Part shown: piece by piece, positions 54,006 through 64,000 of the stretch | Layout of the letters: each line of letters begins with the position of its first letter | Numbering within the stretch: the stretch's first letter is position 1 | Assembly (NCBI RefSeq): GCF_900106055.1 | Contig: NZ_LT629792.1 | Location: 1,302,001-1,366,000, forward strand | DNA: 64,000 nucleotides | Source of the DNA: Schaalia radingae | GTDB taxonomy: Bacteria > Actinomycetota > Actinomycetes > Actinomycetales > Actinomycetaceae | Reading direction: 5' to 3' | Translations under genes and position numbers: made by a program | The notes under the pieces: generated by a model | Told to the model about the DNA's origin: nothing | What the model saw: only the letters and a program-made list of their open reading frames with translations | The model's database searches: none

Positions 54006-56003
54006 TCAGAACAACTCGGGAGGATTGACTTCCATTCTCACAGGTGCCAGCTTGTGGGCTGAGCGGTGCTGCCGCACCTGTGTCAGCTGGTCAAGCAGCG
54101 TATTTGTGTGCGAAATCGGCGTGCGAACAAGAGTGCGGATGTGCTGGTCGGGCTCATGTTCCGGCATAGCGAGGGAGAGCTGGGCACTATCAGCTGCACG
54201 ACGTGTGGGCGCCTGTTCGATCGGAACTGTGCCGAGCAGCTCCGCATCTGAAAGACTTGCCACAATCGCGTGAACGTCAGGTGCAGGCCCGTCGAGGGCA
54301 ACGATTGTCGTAAAGGGGAAGAATCCTACAGAACGACGTTCTGCCAGCTGATCGGCAGCAACTCTGACCGGATCCCACCGCACGAGGGCCTGACCCAGTG
54401 TCGGATCTGACAGACCGACAACGATGGCAGGGTGTGCGGGCGCTACACGTGACAATGCTCCGAACCAGCGGCGCATGGCTTCCTCGTATGCCCACAGTTC
54501 AGGGCGTGCGGCTGTTGTATCGGCATCGAGGATAACGGCTGCCTCATAACCGCCATCGAGGGTAGGTTCTGCGCCGGGTGTTGCCACCACGATTCGTGAA
54601 TCCGTCGGACGCAGTGTGTCGATCCGATGGTCTGCAGAAGAGACCACTAGTGGCAATCCCGGTAAAGCTCGAGCCAGTTCCTCTGCCGTGCGTTCAGAGC
54701 CGATCTGGCGTGCGCGCACCGCGTGCGCTGCGCAATGCGGGCACGTGAACGCCGACGCATCCCACTGACACCATTGGCACACAATCTGGCGATCGCCTCG
54801 CATCGCCAATGGGCCGTGGCATCTTTGACATCGCGCCGTCCGATGACACTGTGCGCAAGCAATAACCGGCACATAGCCGCGTCGTGGCACCTGAATCAGG
54901 ACATGCCCGCTCTGCGCACTTTCCCGGATAAAGCGCTGTACGCTGGTCGGAATATTACCTGCCGATGGGCCTTCCCTGGCCGCGTCAAAGTCATCGAGGA
55001 CACGTACGCGCGGCGCATGTTCGCGCAGCGCGTGGCGCAGCGGTGTGAGCGGCACTGCCCATGAGGAATTGACCAGCATATGCGATTTCACCGACCGTGC
55101 CAGGCTTGCGCTGAGCAGGTCGACCCCTTCCAGGTGGGCGCGCGCGATCGCAACATCGAGCGCGCTTGCGCGTGGAGACCGCTCCTCGGTTAAACGGTCA
55201 TCACCGTCATCCCACACGATGATTGCTCCCAGATCCTTCACTGGTGTCCACACAGCTGATCGTGTTCCCACCAGGATGGTCAGTTCTCCGGCTAGTGCGC
55301 GCAGATGAACGGCAAATCGATGAGCTGCCGAATCATCCGACCCGACCGTCTCAACACAGTCGGTACCGACGATCAGGGCGATCTGCGCAGCGATTCGATC
55401 CACCTGTTCACGCGTGGCGGCCACCACGATGACAGGGGCGCGCGCCGAGCGGATTGCCACAACGGTTGCCAGCTGGCGTATCCAGTCATGAGGCACGACC
55501 TGCCAGACGATCCGCCCTGGCGCAGTCGGGTCCCCCTCGTACCACGACAGGAATTCCGTATCCATTGAGATTGGCGAGGGCGCCGCGCAGTCTCGGTGTG
55601 CAGCGAGGACGTTTTTTTCACTGCGTGCATGCCGCGCCGGGATCGCCAGTGAGAGCACCTGTGAGGTGGTCGCCAGATGTTTATGCGCAATGTAGCGCGC
55701 CAGTGTCAGCGTGGATTCGTTGAGCACCGGAGTGCGTGAAACAACGGACTGGATGGGTGACAGGGCGCGGTGCTGCGGTACGGTCTCCCGACCCACAACC
55801 CACCCTCGTTGGCGTGTACCGGCCAATGCAACGCGCACGGTGCAACCGACAGTTACTGCAGAGTCAAGTTCGGGTGGGACGGCGTAGTCAAGCGGATGAT
55901 CGAGGTGCGCCAAGTCGACGTCGACCAGAACGTGCGCGACAGTCAGTGGGTCACGGAAATCCTCACGTGGCGGTGGTTCGAAGCCCGGCAGGTATGACTC
56001 CAT
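54006..56003 (-). CDS. priA: Primosomal protein N' PriA, apparently without ATPase motifs
   Basis: 665 residues. The N-terminal DNA-binding domain (VAHVLVDVDLAHLDHPLDYAVP), the region that should hold helicase motifs, and the zinc-binding cysteines (CAQCHRTARCQRC, then CQWC and CPHC) are seen. A Walker A (GxGKT) and DEAH are absent; the DEAH position reads WDDGDD. ATPase-dead PriA is normal in actinobacteria, where it may still bind forks. Confidence 0.9.
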   Translation of the reverse strand: MESYLPGFEPPPREDFRDPLTVAHVLVDVDLAHLDHPLDYAVPPELDSAVTVGCTVRVALAGTRQRGWVVGRETVPQHRALSPIQSVVSRTPVLNESTLTLARYIAHKHLATTSQVLSLAIPARHARSEKNVLAAHRDCAAPSPISMDTEFLSWYEGDPTAPGRIVWQVVPHDWIRQLATVVAIRSARAPVIVVAATREQVDRIAAQIALIVGTDCVETVGSDDSAAHRFAVHLRALAGELTILVGTRSAVWTPVKDLGAIIVWDDGDDRLTEERSPRASALDVAIARAHLEGVDLLSASLARSVKSHMLVNSSWAVPLTPLRHALREHAPRVRVLDDFDAAREGPSAGNIPTSVQRFIRESAQSGHVLIQVPRRGYVPVIACAQCHRTARCQRCHGPLAMRGDRQIVCQWCQWDASAFTCPHCAAHAVRARQIGSERTAEELARALPGLPLVVSSADHRIDTLRPTDSRIVVATPGAEPTLDGGYEAAVILDADTTAARPELWAYEEAMRRWFGALSRVAPAHPAIVVGLSDPTLGQALVRWDPVRVAADQLAERRSVGFFPFTTIVALDGPAPDVHAIVASLSDAELLGTVPIEQAPTRRAADSAQLSLAMPEHEPDQHIRTLVRTPISHTNTLLDQLTQVRQHRSAHKLAPVRMEVNPPELF

Positions 56004-56009
56004 TGCGTC

Positions 56010-56627
56010 TCACGCAATGAGCTCCGGGCCGTACTTAAGGACGATCAGTGCGGCGATGATGACAAGGATACCGCCCGTGATCCACCAGTCCGTGCCCGAG
56101 GCTATGAGGGAGCGAATGCTGGCACTTGAGGGCAGCGTTTCGCGGACCAGGCAGATACGCGTCATGGTGGCGAAGATCAGCAGTGATGACACGAACACCA
56201 CCAGGCACCACGGGCACAATACCTGGATGACAACGTAGGACTGGTAGAACAGCCATAGTGCGCTGGCCAGACCGCCGGCGGCGAGGACTTCCGCGCCGAT
56301 GAGGAACAGACGTGACAGGCGCGAGCCGCTGAGAAGGGCGCATGCGATAGTGAACACAGCTGCGCCAAAGGCGATTCCGAAAAATGCGTTGGGGAATCCC
56401 AGGACGCGGGCCTGCGGTGTCAATGCGACTGCCGAGCATGACAGTGCATCGCTGACATCGCATCCGAAGCGGCTGTTCTGGTCACCTGCAAGGATCCAGG
56501 CTTCCACGGACAGGACGAATGAGGCGATCAGGGCTAGAGCCGACATAATGGCCAGCACCACGGCGCTTCGCATCATCCACGCACGCGAGGGAGCATGGTC
56601 GAGATCGAAATCGTCCTGGTCCGCCAT
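56010..56627 (-). CDS. Vitamin K epoxide reductase (VKOR) family protein
   Basis: 205 residues with about five membrane helices. The redox motif is LCPWCLVVF (CxxC) in the fourth helix, and the first loop has FGCDVSDALSCSAV with the two loop cysteines. In actinobacteria VKOR reoxidises DsbA-like oxidoreductases for disulfide formation. Starts five bases after the metK stop and precedes priA, so likely one transcript. Confidence 0.9.
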   Translation of the reverse strand: MADQDDFDLDHAPSRAWMMRSAVVLAIMSALALIASFVLSVEAWILAGDQNSRFGCDVSDALSCSAVALTPQARVLGFPNAFFGIAFGAAVFTIACALLSGSRLSRLFLIGAEVLAAGGLASALWLFYQSYVVIQVLCPWCLVVFVSSLLIFATMTRICLVRETLPSSASIRSLIASGTDWWITGGILVIIAALIVLKYGPELIA

Positions 56628-56631
56628 AGTC

Positions 56632-57834
56632 TTAGCCTTTCAGTGCTGCGCGCAGATCCTCTATGCGGGTCACGTCTTCCCACGGGAATCCCGGTCGCCC
56701 GAAGTGGCCGTACACTGAGGTCTCCTTGTAGATCGGGCGCAAGAGATCGAGGTCCTCGATCATACCTGCTGGGCGCAGGTCGAACACGTCGGTGATTGCG
56801 CGCGCGATGGTCGCATCGTCTACCTGCCCCGTATCGAAGGTGTCGACGTACAGACCTACCGGGTGTGCGCGGCCGATGGCGTAAGCCACCTGAACTTCGC
56901 AGCGTTTCGCGATGCCTGTTGCAACGATGTGCTTGGCAATCCAGCGCAGCGTGTAGGAAGCTGAGCGGTCAACTTTCGATGGATCCTTACCTGAGAACGC
57001 GCCACCTCCGTGCCGCGCCATTCCGCCGTAAGTATCGACGATGATCTTGCGTCCAGTCAGGCCTGCGTCGGCAGCTGGTCCGCCGTACACGAACCGTCCC
57101 GATGGATTCACGAGGATTTCGGCGTCTTTCCAGGACACGTTGAGACCTGATTCGTCCAGCACTGGTTCGATGACATGGCGGCGCACTTGCCGAGTCAGGT
57201 CTGCCAATGTGAGTGCCTCGTCGTGCTGGGTGGACACAACGATCGTCTCGATACTGACGGGCGTGTGGTTCTCGTCGTATCCGAAGGTCACCTGCGTCTT
57301 GCCATCAGGGCGCAGACCGTCGATGGTGCCGTCGTGTCGAACCTGTGCGAGGCGATGAGACAGCTTGTGTGCCGTCCAGATCGGGGCAGGCATCAGATCC
57401 GGTGTCTCATCGGATGCATATCCGAACATGAGGCCTTGGTCGCCGGCGCCCTGAAGTTCGCGAGGGTCAGCTGTATCAGCCCCTTCACGTGCTTCAAGAG
57501 AACGTTCCACTCCCCCGGCAATGTCCGGGCTCTGCTGGCCGATCGACACGGAGACACCGCAAGAGGCGCCGTCGAATCCAATTCGCGACGAGGTGTATCC
57601 GATGCGGCAGATTTCCTCGCGAACGATCTGCGGAATTTCCACGTAGGCGCGGTCCGTGGTTACTTCACCCATGACATGCACCTGGCCGGTGGTGGCGAAA
57701 ACCTCGATCGCGGCACGTGCATGTGGGTCTTGTTCGAGCAATGCATCAAGGATTGAATCCGCGATGCGGTCACAGACTTTGTCTGGATGACCTTCAGTTA
57801 CTGATTCTGAAGTAAAAAGTCGAAGCGATGTCAC
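56632..57834 (-). CDS. metK: S-adenosylmethionine synthase
   Basis: 400 residues. Makes SAM from methionine and ATP. Typical blocks: [45 protein letters not shown], and [22 protein letters not shown] start overlapping the coaBC stop (GTGA). Confidence 0.97.
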   Translation of the reverse strand: MTSLRLFTSESVTEGHPDKVCDRIADSILDALLEQDPHARAAIEVFATTGQVHVMGEVTTDRAYVEIPQIVREEICRIGYTSSRIGFDGASCGVSVSIGQQSPDIAGGVERSLEAREGADTADPRELQGAGDQGLMFGYASDETPDLMPAPIWTAHKLSHRLAQVRHDGTIDGLRPDGKTQVTFGYDENHTPVSIETIVVSTQHDEALTLADLTRQVRRHVIEPVLDESGLNVSWKDAEILVNPSGRFVYGGPAADAGLTGRKIIVDTYGGMARHGGGAFSGKDPSKVDRSASYTLRWIAKHIVATGIAKRCEVQVAYAIGRAHPVGLYVDTFDTGQVDDATIARAITDVFDLRPAGMIEDLDLLRPIYKETSVYGHFGRPGFPWEDVTRIEDLRAALKG

Positions 57835-59051
57835 CGGGTTATCTTACCTATCCTCTGTGCGACCTCATCGATGATGCCGGCCGCAATTGTTACCTTCGAT
57901 CCGCTGACTGTTTTCACGGGCTGTCCCTCGCGATCAACCAGCACGACCTGAGATTCCACGTCACCGAATCCCTGTCCGTTCCCTACGGCGTTAATAGCCA
58001 GCAGGTCGGCTGCCTTTCGCCGAGCTTTGTCGGCACCACGCTCGAGCACAACCTGAGGCGAGCCGGTTTCGGCGGCAAAGCCGACAAGCACCGGTGGACG
58101 CTGGGGCGAGTGGGCAACCGACGCCAGAATGTCGGTGGTGCGTTCAAGCTCGATGGCAGGCGCATCCTGAGTCGACGGATCTTTCTTGATCTTGTCGTCG
58201 GCAACGTGGATGGGTCTGAAATCTGCCACCGCAGCTGCCATGATCGCAATGTCCGTTGTCGCGATGCGGTCAGTGACTGCCTGACACATCTCAGCGGCTG
58301 TCGGGGCCGGGATGACGGTAATTCCGTGCGGAATCAGGTGATCGTCGATGTTGGCGGCAACCAGGGTCACGTCTGCCCCGCGTCGACGCGCTTCAGCTGC
58401 CAATGCGCATCCTTGCCGGCCGGATGAGCGATTGCCAATAAAACGGACGGGATCGATCGGTTCCTGGGTACCGCCAGCCGTAATGAGGACGCTGCGTCCG
58501 GCAAGGTCCCCCTCGTGCGGCTCGAGAGCTTCAAGGACGCGTTCCGTGATGATGAGCGGATCAGGCAGACGGCCTGTGCCGCTGTCTCCTGAGCTCAGCG
58601 GACCGTCATCCGGTTCGATAATGATCATGCCACGCGTGCGCAGTGTCTGGATGTTGTCCTGAGTTGCGGCGTTAGTCCACATCGCACTGTGCATGGCGGG
58701 TGCCAGAATGACAGGCGTATCGCGATGCGCAGCCAGCACAACGGTGGTGAGCAGATCGTTTGCCATGCCCGCTGCCAGGCGTGCAATGAGATCTGCCGTG
58801 GCAGGTGCAATCACAATGGCCTGCGCGTGGCGGGCAATCTCGACGTGCTCGGTTGCTCCACCGTCAAATACGCTGGTTGTGACGGCCTGCCCACTGAGCG
58901 CATGCCACGTGGTATCACCGACAAAGTGGGTGGCAGCCTGAGTGGGGATGACTCTCACTGCATAATCGTGGTGCTGGAGTTCGCGTACTACGCGGGTCAC
59001 CTTGTACGCAGCAATGCCGCCGCCAACTCCGACGACGACCAGTGGCTTCAC
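57831..59051 (-). CDS. coaBC: Bifunctional phosphopantothenoylcysteine decarboxylase/synthetase
   Basis: 406 residues. CoaC half: [18 protein letters not shown], the HVEIARHA histidine, and [10 protein letters not shown], where the usual Asn of PAMN is His, as is common in actinobacteria. CoaB half starts about residue 185 ([24 protein letters not shown]) with KIKK late. Coenzyme A synthesis. GTG start, two bases after rpoZ. Confidence 0.95.
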   Translation of the reverse strand: MKPLVVVGVGGGIAAYKVTRVVRELQHHDYAVRVIPTQAATHFVGDTTWHALSGQAVTTSVFDGGATEHVEIARHAQAIVIAPATADLIARLAAGMANDLLTTVVLAAHRDTPVILAPAMHSAMWTNAATQDNIQTLRTRGMIIIEPDDGPLSSGDSGTGRLPDPLIITERVLEALEPHEGDLAGRSVLITAGGTQEPIDPVRFIGNRSSGRQGCALAAEARRRGADVTLVAANIDDHLIPHGITVIPAPTAAEMCQAVTDRIATTDIAIMAAAVADFRPIHVADDKIKKDPSTQDAPAIELERTTDILASVAHSPQRPPVLVGFAAETGSPQVVLERGADKARRKAADLLAINAVGNGQGFGDVESQVVLVDREGQPVKTVSGSKVTIAAGIIDEVAQRIGKITR

Positions 59052-59053
59052 GG

Positions 59054-59320
59054 TTAGGCCTCAGGCGCAGACTCGAGCGTCAGCTTGCCTTCGTTGATTT
59101 CGCGTAGTGCGATTGACAGCGGTTTATCGTCGGGGTCACTTTCCACTACGGGTCCGACGAACTGCACCATGTTCTGCTCGAGTTGGAGCTGGTAGGTGTT
59201 GATCTGCCGGGCGCGCTTTGCCGCGAAGATCACCAGCGCATACTTGGAGTCGACGTGGTTCAGAAGGTCGTCGATCGGCGGGTTGGTGATGCCTTCAGGC
59301 TGGGCAACAATTCCGGACAT
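59054..59320 (-). CDS. rpoZ: RNA polymerase omega subunit
   Basis: 88 residues. Core: [28 protein letters not shown] and [14 protein letters not shown]. The ATG at 59320 follows AGAGGTCCC; an earlier ATG at 59335 has no site. Follows gmk as usual (gmk-rpoZ). Confidence 0.95.
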   Translation of the reverse strand: MSGIVAQPEGITNPPIDDLLNHVDSKYALVIFAAKRARQINTYQLQLEQNMVQFVGPVVESDPDDKPLSIALREINEGKLTLESAPEA

Positions 59321-59363
59321 GGGACCTCTTCTCATGTAAATCTGGCTAATTAGCTTGTCCAGT

Positions 59364-59936
59364 CTACTCCAGCCCCATCAAGACGGCTAGGTCCGTCACG
59401 GCCTGGTCAAGGTCGTCATTGATCACAATTGCGTCGAATTCGTGAGCTGCGTCAAGTTCGGCTCGCGCGGTGGTCAGGCGCCGCTCCTGCTCCTCGAGCG
59501 TTTCGGTGCCGCGTTCAGTGAGGCGTCGTTTCAGTTCGTCCCACGAGGGAGGCGCCAGGAAGATGAAATGCGCTTGAGGCATGGAAGCACGAACCTGTCG
59601 TGCGCCTGCCACGTCAATTTCGAGCAGAACGCTTTTTCCTTCTGACAGCCATTGTTCAACCGGCTTGCGAGGAGTGCCATATCGATGTGCGCCGTGTACC
59701 AATGCCCATTCGAGCATCTGTCCGTCATTGACCAGGCGATCGAATTCGTCGTCGCTCACAAAGAAGTAGTGCGTGCCATTGATTTCACCTGGGCGCGGTG
59801 CACGGGTGGTGGCTGATACGGACAGTGCGATCTCGGGATGGCGGCTCAGGAGGGAGTGCACAACGGTTCCCTTACCGACCGCCGTCGGCCCAACCAGAAC
59901 AGTAAGACGGGGCTCATGAAGTTTCATGAGCCCCAT
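59364..59936 (-). CDS. gmk: Guanylate kinase
   Basis: 190 residues. P-loop [18 protein letters not shown]-binding [31 protein letters not shown], and [17 protein letters not shown]. The ATG at 59936 or ATG at 59927 are possible starts; both lie inside a strong hairpin (see separate entry). No ordinary ribosome site precedes either. mihF ends seven bases upstream, so coupled translation is likely. Confidence 0.95.
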   Translation of the reverse strand: MGLMKLHEPRLTVLVGPTAVGKGTVVHSLLSRHPEIALSVSATTRAPRPGEINGTHYFFVSDDEFDRLVNDGQMLEWALVHGAHRYGTPRKPVEQWLSEGKSVLLEIDVAGARQVRASMPQAHFIFLAPPSWDELKRRLTERGTETLEEQERRLTTARAELDAAHEFDAIVINDDLDQAVTDLAVLMGLE

Positions 59937-59939
59937 CTT
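59904..59939 (-). promoter_or_regulatory. Strong hairpin overlapping the gmk start codons
   Basis: GGGGCTCATGAA (59909-59920) and TTCATGAGCCCC (59923-59934) pair perfectly with two bases between. The stem extends outward through AAGA/TCTT with one U-G pair in the RNA, giving about 16-17 bp. Both gmk start codons are in it. It could hide the start, couple it to mihF translation, or act as an attenuator; no T-run follows. Confidence 0.6.
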
Positions 59940-59945
59940 GCCACG

Positions 59946-60257
59946 TCATCCGAATTTCTTGAGTAATTCTTCCCGTTGAACAGGTCCGAGACCTCGCACA
60001 CGCCGAGTGGGCGCAATACCGATGTCTGCCATCAACTTTGCAGCGGTATTGGTTCCAACGCGCGGAAGAGACTCCAGTAGGGACGTCACCTTCATCTTTG
60101 CGACTGCCTCATCAGACTCAGCTAAGTCAAAAACTTCACTCAATGTCATGGATCGAGACTTCAGCGCGGTTTTAATTTCAGCACGCCTGCGCCTCGCCTG
60201 CGTGGCTTTCTCCAGTGCAGCTGATCGCTGTTCCGGAGTGAGTTTAGGTAGTGCCAC
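59946..60257 (-). CDS. mihF: Integration host factor, actinobacterial type (mIHF)
   Basis: 103 residues from GTG 60257. A small nucleoid-associated DNA-binding protein of actinobacteria. It reads VALPKLTPEQRSAALEKATQARR, with the H2TH-like region LLESLPRVGTNTAAKLMADIGIAPTRRVRGLGPVQREELLKKFG. GGGAGG eight bases upstream fixes the start. Located before gmk, rpoZ, coaBC and metK, as in Mycobacterium. Confidence 0.96.
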   Translation of the reverse strand: MALPKLTPEQRSAALEKATQARRRRAEIKTALKSRSMTLSEVFDLAESDEAVAKMKVTSLLESLPRVGTNTAAKLMADIGIAPTRRVRGLGPVQREELLKKFG

Positions 60258-60358
60258 GCCGCTCACCTCCCTTAATTGTGACATGTGTTACTCACGCTTT
60301 AAGTATGGCCCCAAAGCGCCACTTACGAGGGAATTCGAGGCGTGTCATCGACTCCGTG

Positions 60359-61207
60359 TCACTGGAACCTCAAAGAGTCACAGATCTCCTTCACGGCACC
60401 AACCAAACGGTCTTTTTCCGGACCGCAGCGTAAGATCTGCCTGGACGAAGACGCCAGCACTCGATCGACAGCACGTCCAAAAACATCTCTGACCTGTTCC
60501 GATCCGGCACCCTGCGCGCCAACTCCTGGAGACAGGATTGGACCTGTGAAATCCTCAATGTTGATGTGCAGGTCGGTTAACGCCGACTGAATCGTTGCTC
60601 CAATCACCAAACCAAACGGACCAATGTGTTGGAAATCACATTTTGTGTTGAGGGTGTTGACCTCGCTGATGATAAGCCCTGCAACGCTGTGAGCATTGTC
60701 CACCGTCGCATGCTGAATGCCGTGACCATCGGGATTCGATGTCAGGGCCAGTGTGAACACACCATGTCCGGATTGTTGTGCCTGCTCGTAGGCAGGTGCC
60801 AGCGCTCCGACACCCAGATACGGACTGACGGTCAGTGCATCGCCGGCAAGCGGTGACCCCTCCCCCAGATATGCTGCCGCATACGCATCCATCGTGGATC
60901 CGATGTCACCACGCTTCGCATCCACAATGCATACCGCATCCGTGTCGCCGCAGCGGGCGATCACTTCTTCCAGGACAGCTACGCCGGCAGAGCCGTACTG
61001 CTCGAACAGTGCACTTTGGGGTTTAAAGGCAGCAACATGATCGCCCAGGGCATCAACAACCCGCATCGAAAATTCGCGCATACCCTGCGCGCTGCGTTCC
61101 AGCCCCCACTGATCAAGCAGCGCCGGATGGGGATCAATGCCCACACACAGCGGGCCTCGCTGGCGCATCAGATCCCACAGACGATCACCAAAACCTGCTG
61201 TGCTCAC
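60359..61207 (-). CDS. pyrF: Orotidine 5'-phosphate decarboxylase
   Basis: 282 residues, type 2 (long) form. Last step of UMP synthesis. The catalytic block [18 protein letters not shown] is present, with CVGIDPHP at the N-terminus and [13 protein letters not shown] late. GTG start overlapping the carB stop by four bases (GTGA). Confidence 0.96.
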   Translation of the reverse strand: MSTAGFGDRLWDLMRQRGPLCVGIDPHPALLDQWGLERSAQGMREFSMRVVDALGDHVAAFKPQSALFEQYGSAGVAVLEEVIARCGDTDAVCIVDAKRGDIGSTMDAYAAAYLGEGSPLAGDALTVSPYLGVGALAPAYEQAQQSGHGVFTLALTSNPDGHGIQHATVDNAHSVAGLIISEVNTLNTKCDFQHIGPFGLVIGATIQSALTDLHINIEDFTGPILSPGVGAQGAGSEQVRDVFGRAVDRVLASSSRQILRCGPEKDRLVGAVKEICDSLRFQ

Positions 61208-64000
61208 TTGTCTTCACCGCTCTCGTTTCCATGCGCACGCAACTCATCCCATCGCTGAAGTGAACACACGTCATATGTGCCACCCAAGCGCACGTCGATT
61301 GCCTGAACAGCGGCACTGAATGCCTGCAGCGTCGTGATGATCGTGCGGTTGTTTGCGGTTGCCCCTGCTCGAATCATGAAGCCATCCTGGCGATGCGCCG
61401 AACGCTGGGGCGTGTTCACCACCATGTCGACAAATCCGTCACGAATCAGGTCAATAATGGTCGGTTCCCCGTCGGGGCCAGGACCGTCAGAACCCTTGCG
61501 CACAATGTGCGCATCCACGCCGTTGCGCCTCAGAACTGAGGCAGTGCCTTCCGTTGCCAAGATGTGGAAACCCAATTCAGCCAGACGCACGACCGGCAGA
61601 ATCATGGCACGCTTATCACCGTCAGCAACCGAAATAAACACTGTGCCATCCGTTGGCAACTCGCCGTACGCGCCAGTTTGAGACTTGGCGTAGGCTGCCG
61701 GGAAACGCCAGTCAATTCCCATCACTTCACCGGTCGACCGCATCTCCGGACCCAGAATTGTGTCCACTACCCCGCCGTCAGCGCGGCGGAATCGTGAGAA
61801 CGGCAATACCGCTTCCTTCACGGCAATGGGAGCATTCATATTGATGATCCGAGAGTCAACAGCGGGCAGGACACCCTCGTCGACGAGCTGCCGGATCGAT
61901 GCGCCGATCTGGATGCGGGCTGCCGCCTGCGCCAGCGGAACGCCTGTCGCCTTCGATGCAAACGGCACCGTACGCGAGGCACGCGGGTTGGCCTCGATCA
62001 CGTACAGAACGTTCGACATGAGCGCGAACTGGACGTTGATCAGGCCGCGCACTCCGATCTGGCTGGCGAGTGCTTCCGTCGAAGCTGTAATGCGGGCAAC
62101 TTCCCGCTCCGACAGTGACATGGGTGGCAGCACACACGCCGAATCGCCCGAGTGGACGCCCGCTTCCTCGATGTGTTCCATCACTGCGCCCATGAACAAC
62201 TCGGTGCCGTCGTAGAGCGCATCAACGTCAATTTCAATGGCGTCGTCAAGGAACCGATCGATCAGGAGCGGACCTGAGGTGAACAGCTCGTCAATGTCGG
62301 GGCGGTCGAGGTAGGCGCGCAGGGCGTCCGCATCGTTAATGACCGCCATTCCGCGCCCGCCAAGCACGAACGAGGGGCGCACCAGGACCGGGTATCCAAC
62401 CGCCTGCGCCACACCCAAAGCCTGCGCCGGCGTGTGCGCAATATCGTGGGCAGGTGCGGGCAGCTCCACCTCGCTGAGAATATGACCAAAGGCTTCGCGA
62501 TCCTCCGCCAGCGCAATCGACGAGGGTGTAGTTCCCAGAATCGGCACACCTGCCGCTTCCAAGTCGGAGGCCAGTGACAGTGGCGTTTGTCCACCCAGCT
62601 GGACCAACACACCCTTAACGGGACCAGCCTCGCATTCTGCCCGGTAGATTTCAATGACGTCTTCCAGGGTCAGCGGCTCGAAATAGAGACGATCTGAGAT
62701 GTCATAATCGGTCGACACAGTCTCTGGGTTGCAGTTGACCATAATCGTGTCGTAGGTATCCTGCAGTGCGAATGCTGCGTGCACACACGAGTAATCGAAC
62801 TCAAGACCCTGACCAATTCGGTTCGGCCCAGCACCCAGAATCATCACTGCTTCGCGACTGCGTGGAGTAACTTCCGTTTCCTCATCGTAGGAGGAGTAAT
62901 GGTACGGGGTGCGTGCCGCGAATTCGGCTGCGCACGTGTCGACTGTCTTGAACACCGGGTGGATGTTGAAGGCGTGGCGAACCTGGCGCACAGTTTCTTC
63001 GGTCAGGCTACGCAATACCGCGATCTGTCGATCCGAAAAGCCGTGCCGCTTGGCCGCGGTGAGCACGTCCGGAGTCAGCGCCGGCGCGTTCCTGACGCTG
63101 CGGGCGACCTCGTTGATCAGCATGATCTGGTCGATGAACCACGGGTCAATGCCGGTTGCTTCGCATACCTGTTCCAGGGTTGCACCCCCGCGCAGGGCTT
63201 GTTGGACCTGAACGAATCGGTGCTCGGTCGGGGTGGCGATGCGGGTGAGCAGGTCCTCGACATCTGCCGGTGTCGGATCGGCGCCGTCCCAGTGGAACTG
63301 TACGCCCGCCTTGTCGAGGGACCGTAGCGCCTTATTGAGGGCTTCGGTGAAGTTGCGCCCAATCGCCATTGCTTCGCCCACGGCCTTCATGGATGTCGTC
63401 AGCGTCTCATCGGCTTCAGGGAACTTCTCGAAAGTGAATCGTGGAACCTTCACCACCACGTAGTCCAACGTCGGTTCAAACGAGGCCGGCGTGGAGCCTG
63501 TAATGTCGTTGCGAATCTCATCGAGGGTGAAGCCAGTGGCCAAACGTGCCGCGATCTTCGCGATCGGGAAACCGGTTGCCTTGGAGGCCAGAGCTGAAGA
63601 GCGTGAGACGCGCGGATTCATCTCGATGACGATGATGCGCCCGCTCTGCGGGTGCACAGCGAACTGAATGTTGCAGCCACCCGTATCCACGCCGACTTCA
63701 CGGATCACGGCGATCGCAATATCGCGCAGCCGCTGGAGTTCACGGTCGGTCAGGGTCAGAGCCGGAGCAACCGTGATCGAATCGCCGGTATGCACGCCCA
63801 CAGGGTCAACATTTTCAATCGAACAGACAACCACCACGTTATCGGCGGCGTCGCGCATCAGTTCCAGCTCGTATTCTTTCCATCCCAGGATGGACTCTTC
63901 CAGCAGAACTTCGGTGGTCATGGACGCTTCGAGGCCTGCGCCAGCGATGCGGTCAAGGTCGTCGGGTGTGAACGCAATACCCGAACCCAGACCGCCCATG
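61204..64000 (-). CDS. carB: Carbamoyl-phosphate synthase large subunit (5' end beyond the right edge)
   Basis: The last ~931 residues of about 1100. Makes carbamoyl phosphate for pyrimidines and arginine. From the edge it begins in the first ATP-grasp domain ([15 protein letters not shown]), then ATP-grasp 1 ([19 protein letters not shown]), the oligomerisation domain, ATP-grasp 2 ([14 protein letters not shown] and [18 protein letters not shown]) and the C-terminal MGS-like allosteric domain ending at 61204. The first ~170 residues are outside the window. Together with pyrF it is part of a pyrimidine operon. Confidence 0.96.
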   Translation of the reverse strand, partial: MGGLGSGIAFTPDDLDRIAGAGLEASMTTEVLLEESILGWKEYELELMRDAADNVVVVCSIENVDPVGVHTGDSITVAPALTLTDRELQRLRDIAIAVIREVGVDTGGCNIQFAVHPQSGRIIVIEMNPRVSRSSALASKATGFPIAKIAARLATGFTLDEIRNDITGSTPASFEPTLDYVVVKVPRFTFEKFPEADETLTTSMKAVGEAMAIGRNFTEALNKALRSLDKAGVQFHWDGADPTPADVEDLLTRIATPTEHRFVQVQQALRGGATLEQVCEATGIDPWFIDQIMLINEVARSVRNAPALTPDVLTAAKRHGFSDRQIAVLRSLTEETVRQVRHAFNIHPVFKTVDTCAAEFAARTPYHYSSYDEETEVTPRSREAVMILGAGPNRIGQGLEFDYSCVHAAFALQDTYDTIMVNCNPETVSTDYDISDRLYFEPLTLEDVIEIYRAECEAGPVKGVLVQLGGQTPLSLASDLEAAGVPILGTTPSSIALAEDREAFGHILSEVELPAPAHDIAHTPAQALGVAQAVGYPVLVRPSFVLGGRGMAVINDADALRAYLDRPDIDELFTSGPLLIDRFLDDAIEIDVDALYDGTELFMGAVMEHIEEAGVHSGDSACVLPPMSLSEREVARITASTEALASQIGVRGLINVQFALMSNVLYVIEANPRASRTVPFASKATGVPLAQAAARIQIGASIRQLVDEGVLPAVDSRIINMNAPIAVKEAVLPFSRFRRADGGVVDTILGPEMRSTGEVMGIDWRFPAAYAKSQTGAYGELPTDGTVFISVADGDKRAMILPVVRLAELGFHILATEGTASVLRRNGVDAHIVRKGSDGPGPDGEPTIIDLIRDGFVDMVVNTPQRSAHRQDGFMIRAGATANNRTIITTLQAFSAAVQAIDVRLGGTYDVCSLQRWDELRAHGNESGEDK

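Overview
The window is 64 kb of chromosomal DNA from a high-to-moderate GC (roughly 57%, judged by eye) Gram-positive actinobacterium. Actinobacterial marker genes and gene orders fix this: RbpA, mIHF, a GarA-type FHA protein, PafB/PafC, homodimeric AceE, DUF3052, DUF881/small basic protein, ATPase-dead PriA and SixA. The compact layout and the gene losses suggest a host-associated member of the Actinomycetaceae; the genus is inference only. No prophage, insertion sequence, CRISPR array or plasmid module was seen. Most of the window is core chromosome with few gaps.

Layout. 1-2.9 kb: 5' part of aceE, divergent DUF3052 gene, tRNA-Val(UAC), a HAD phosphatase and a small membrane protein. 2.9-6 kb: der and murE. 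6-12.5 kb (plus strand): pepN, DUF881-sbp-DUF881, garA and two MerR regulators. 12.5-17.6 kb: an export-like pair, a YhgE/Pip protein and an MMPL protein whose C-terminus looks like a degenerate ABC ATPase domain. 17.7-20.3 kb: an Hsp70-like protein without a lid, in an operon with a polytopic membrane protein. 20.4-27 kb: rbpA, lnt, helY, pafC, pafB. 27.2-33.5 kb: hisG, hisE, a two-gene riboflavin-type ABC uptake system under an FMN riboswitch, rpe, rsmB, fmt. 33.5-36.9 kb: two dynamin-like GTPases. 36.9-51.5 kb: hisS, an MBL hydrolase, DUF349, rel, apt, secF, secD, yajC, ruvB, ruvA, ruvC, pdxT, pdxS, yebC, in an order close to that of Mycobacterium. 51.6-54 kb: sixA, a small Cys-rich protein and an ABC-F ATPase. 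54-64 kb: priA, a VKOR-like protein, metK, coaBC, rpoZ, gmk, mihF, pyrF and the 3' part of carB.

Gene interplay. The right third is one nearly continuous minus-strand series of tightly spaced genes for nucleotide, cofactor and nucleoid functions. The middle combines DNA repair (ruvABC, pafBC, helY), stringent response (rel), Sec export (yajC-secDF) and vitamin B6 synthesis (pdxST).

Most interesting points: (1) the FMN riboswitch-controlled transporter sits between rpe and hisE/hisG, where other actinobacteria carry or neighbour riboflavin biosynthesis genes, suggesting uptake has replaced synthesis; (2) the MMPL protein with an apparent dead ABC domain, directly followed by an ABC-2-like YhgE permease; (3) a near-perfect 16-17 bp hairpin that contains both possible gmk start codons; (4) the lidless Hsp70/membrane protein operon; (5) the tandem dynamin-like GTPases. 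All family assignments come from reading motifs by eye; no database search was possible.
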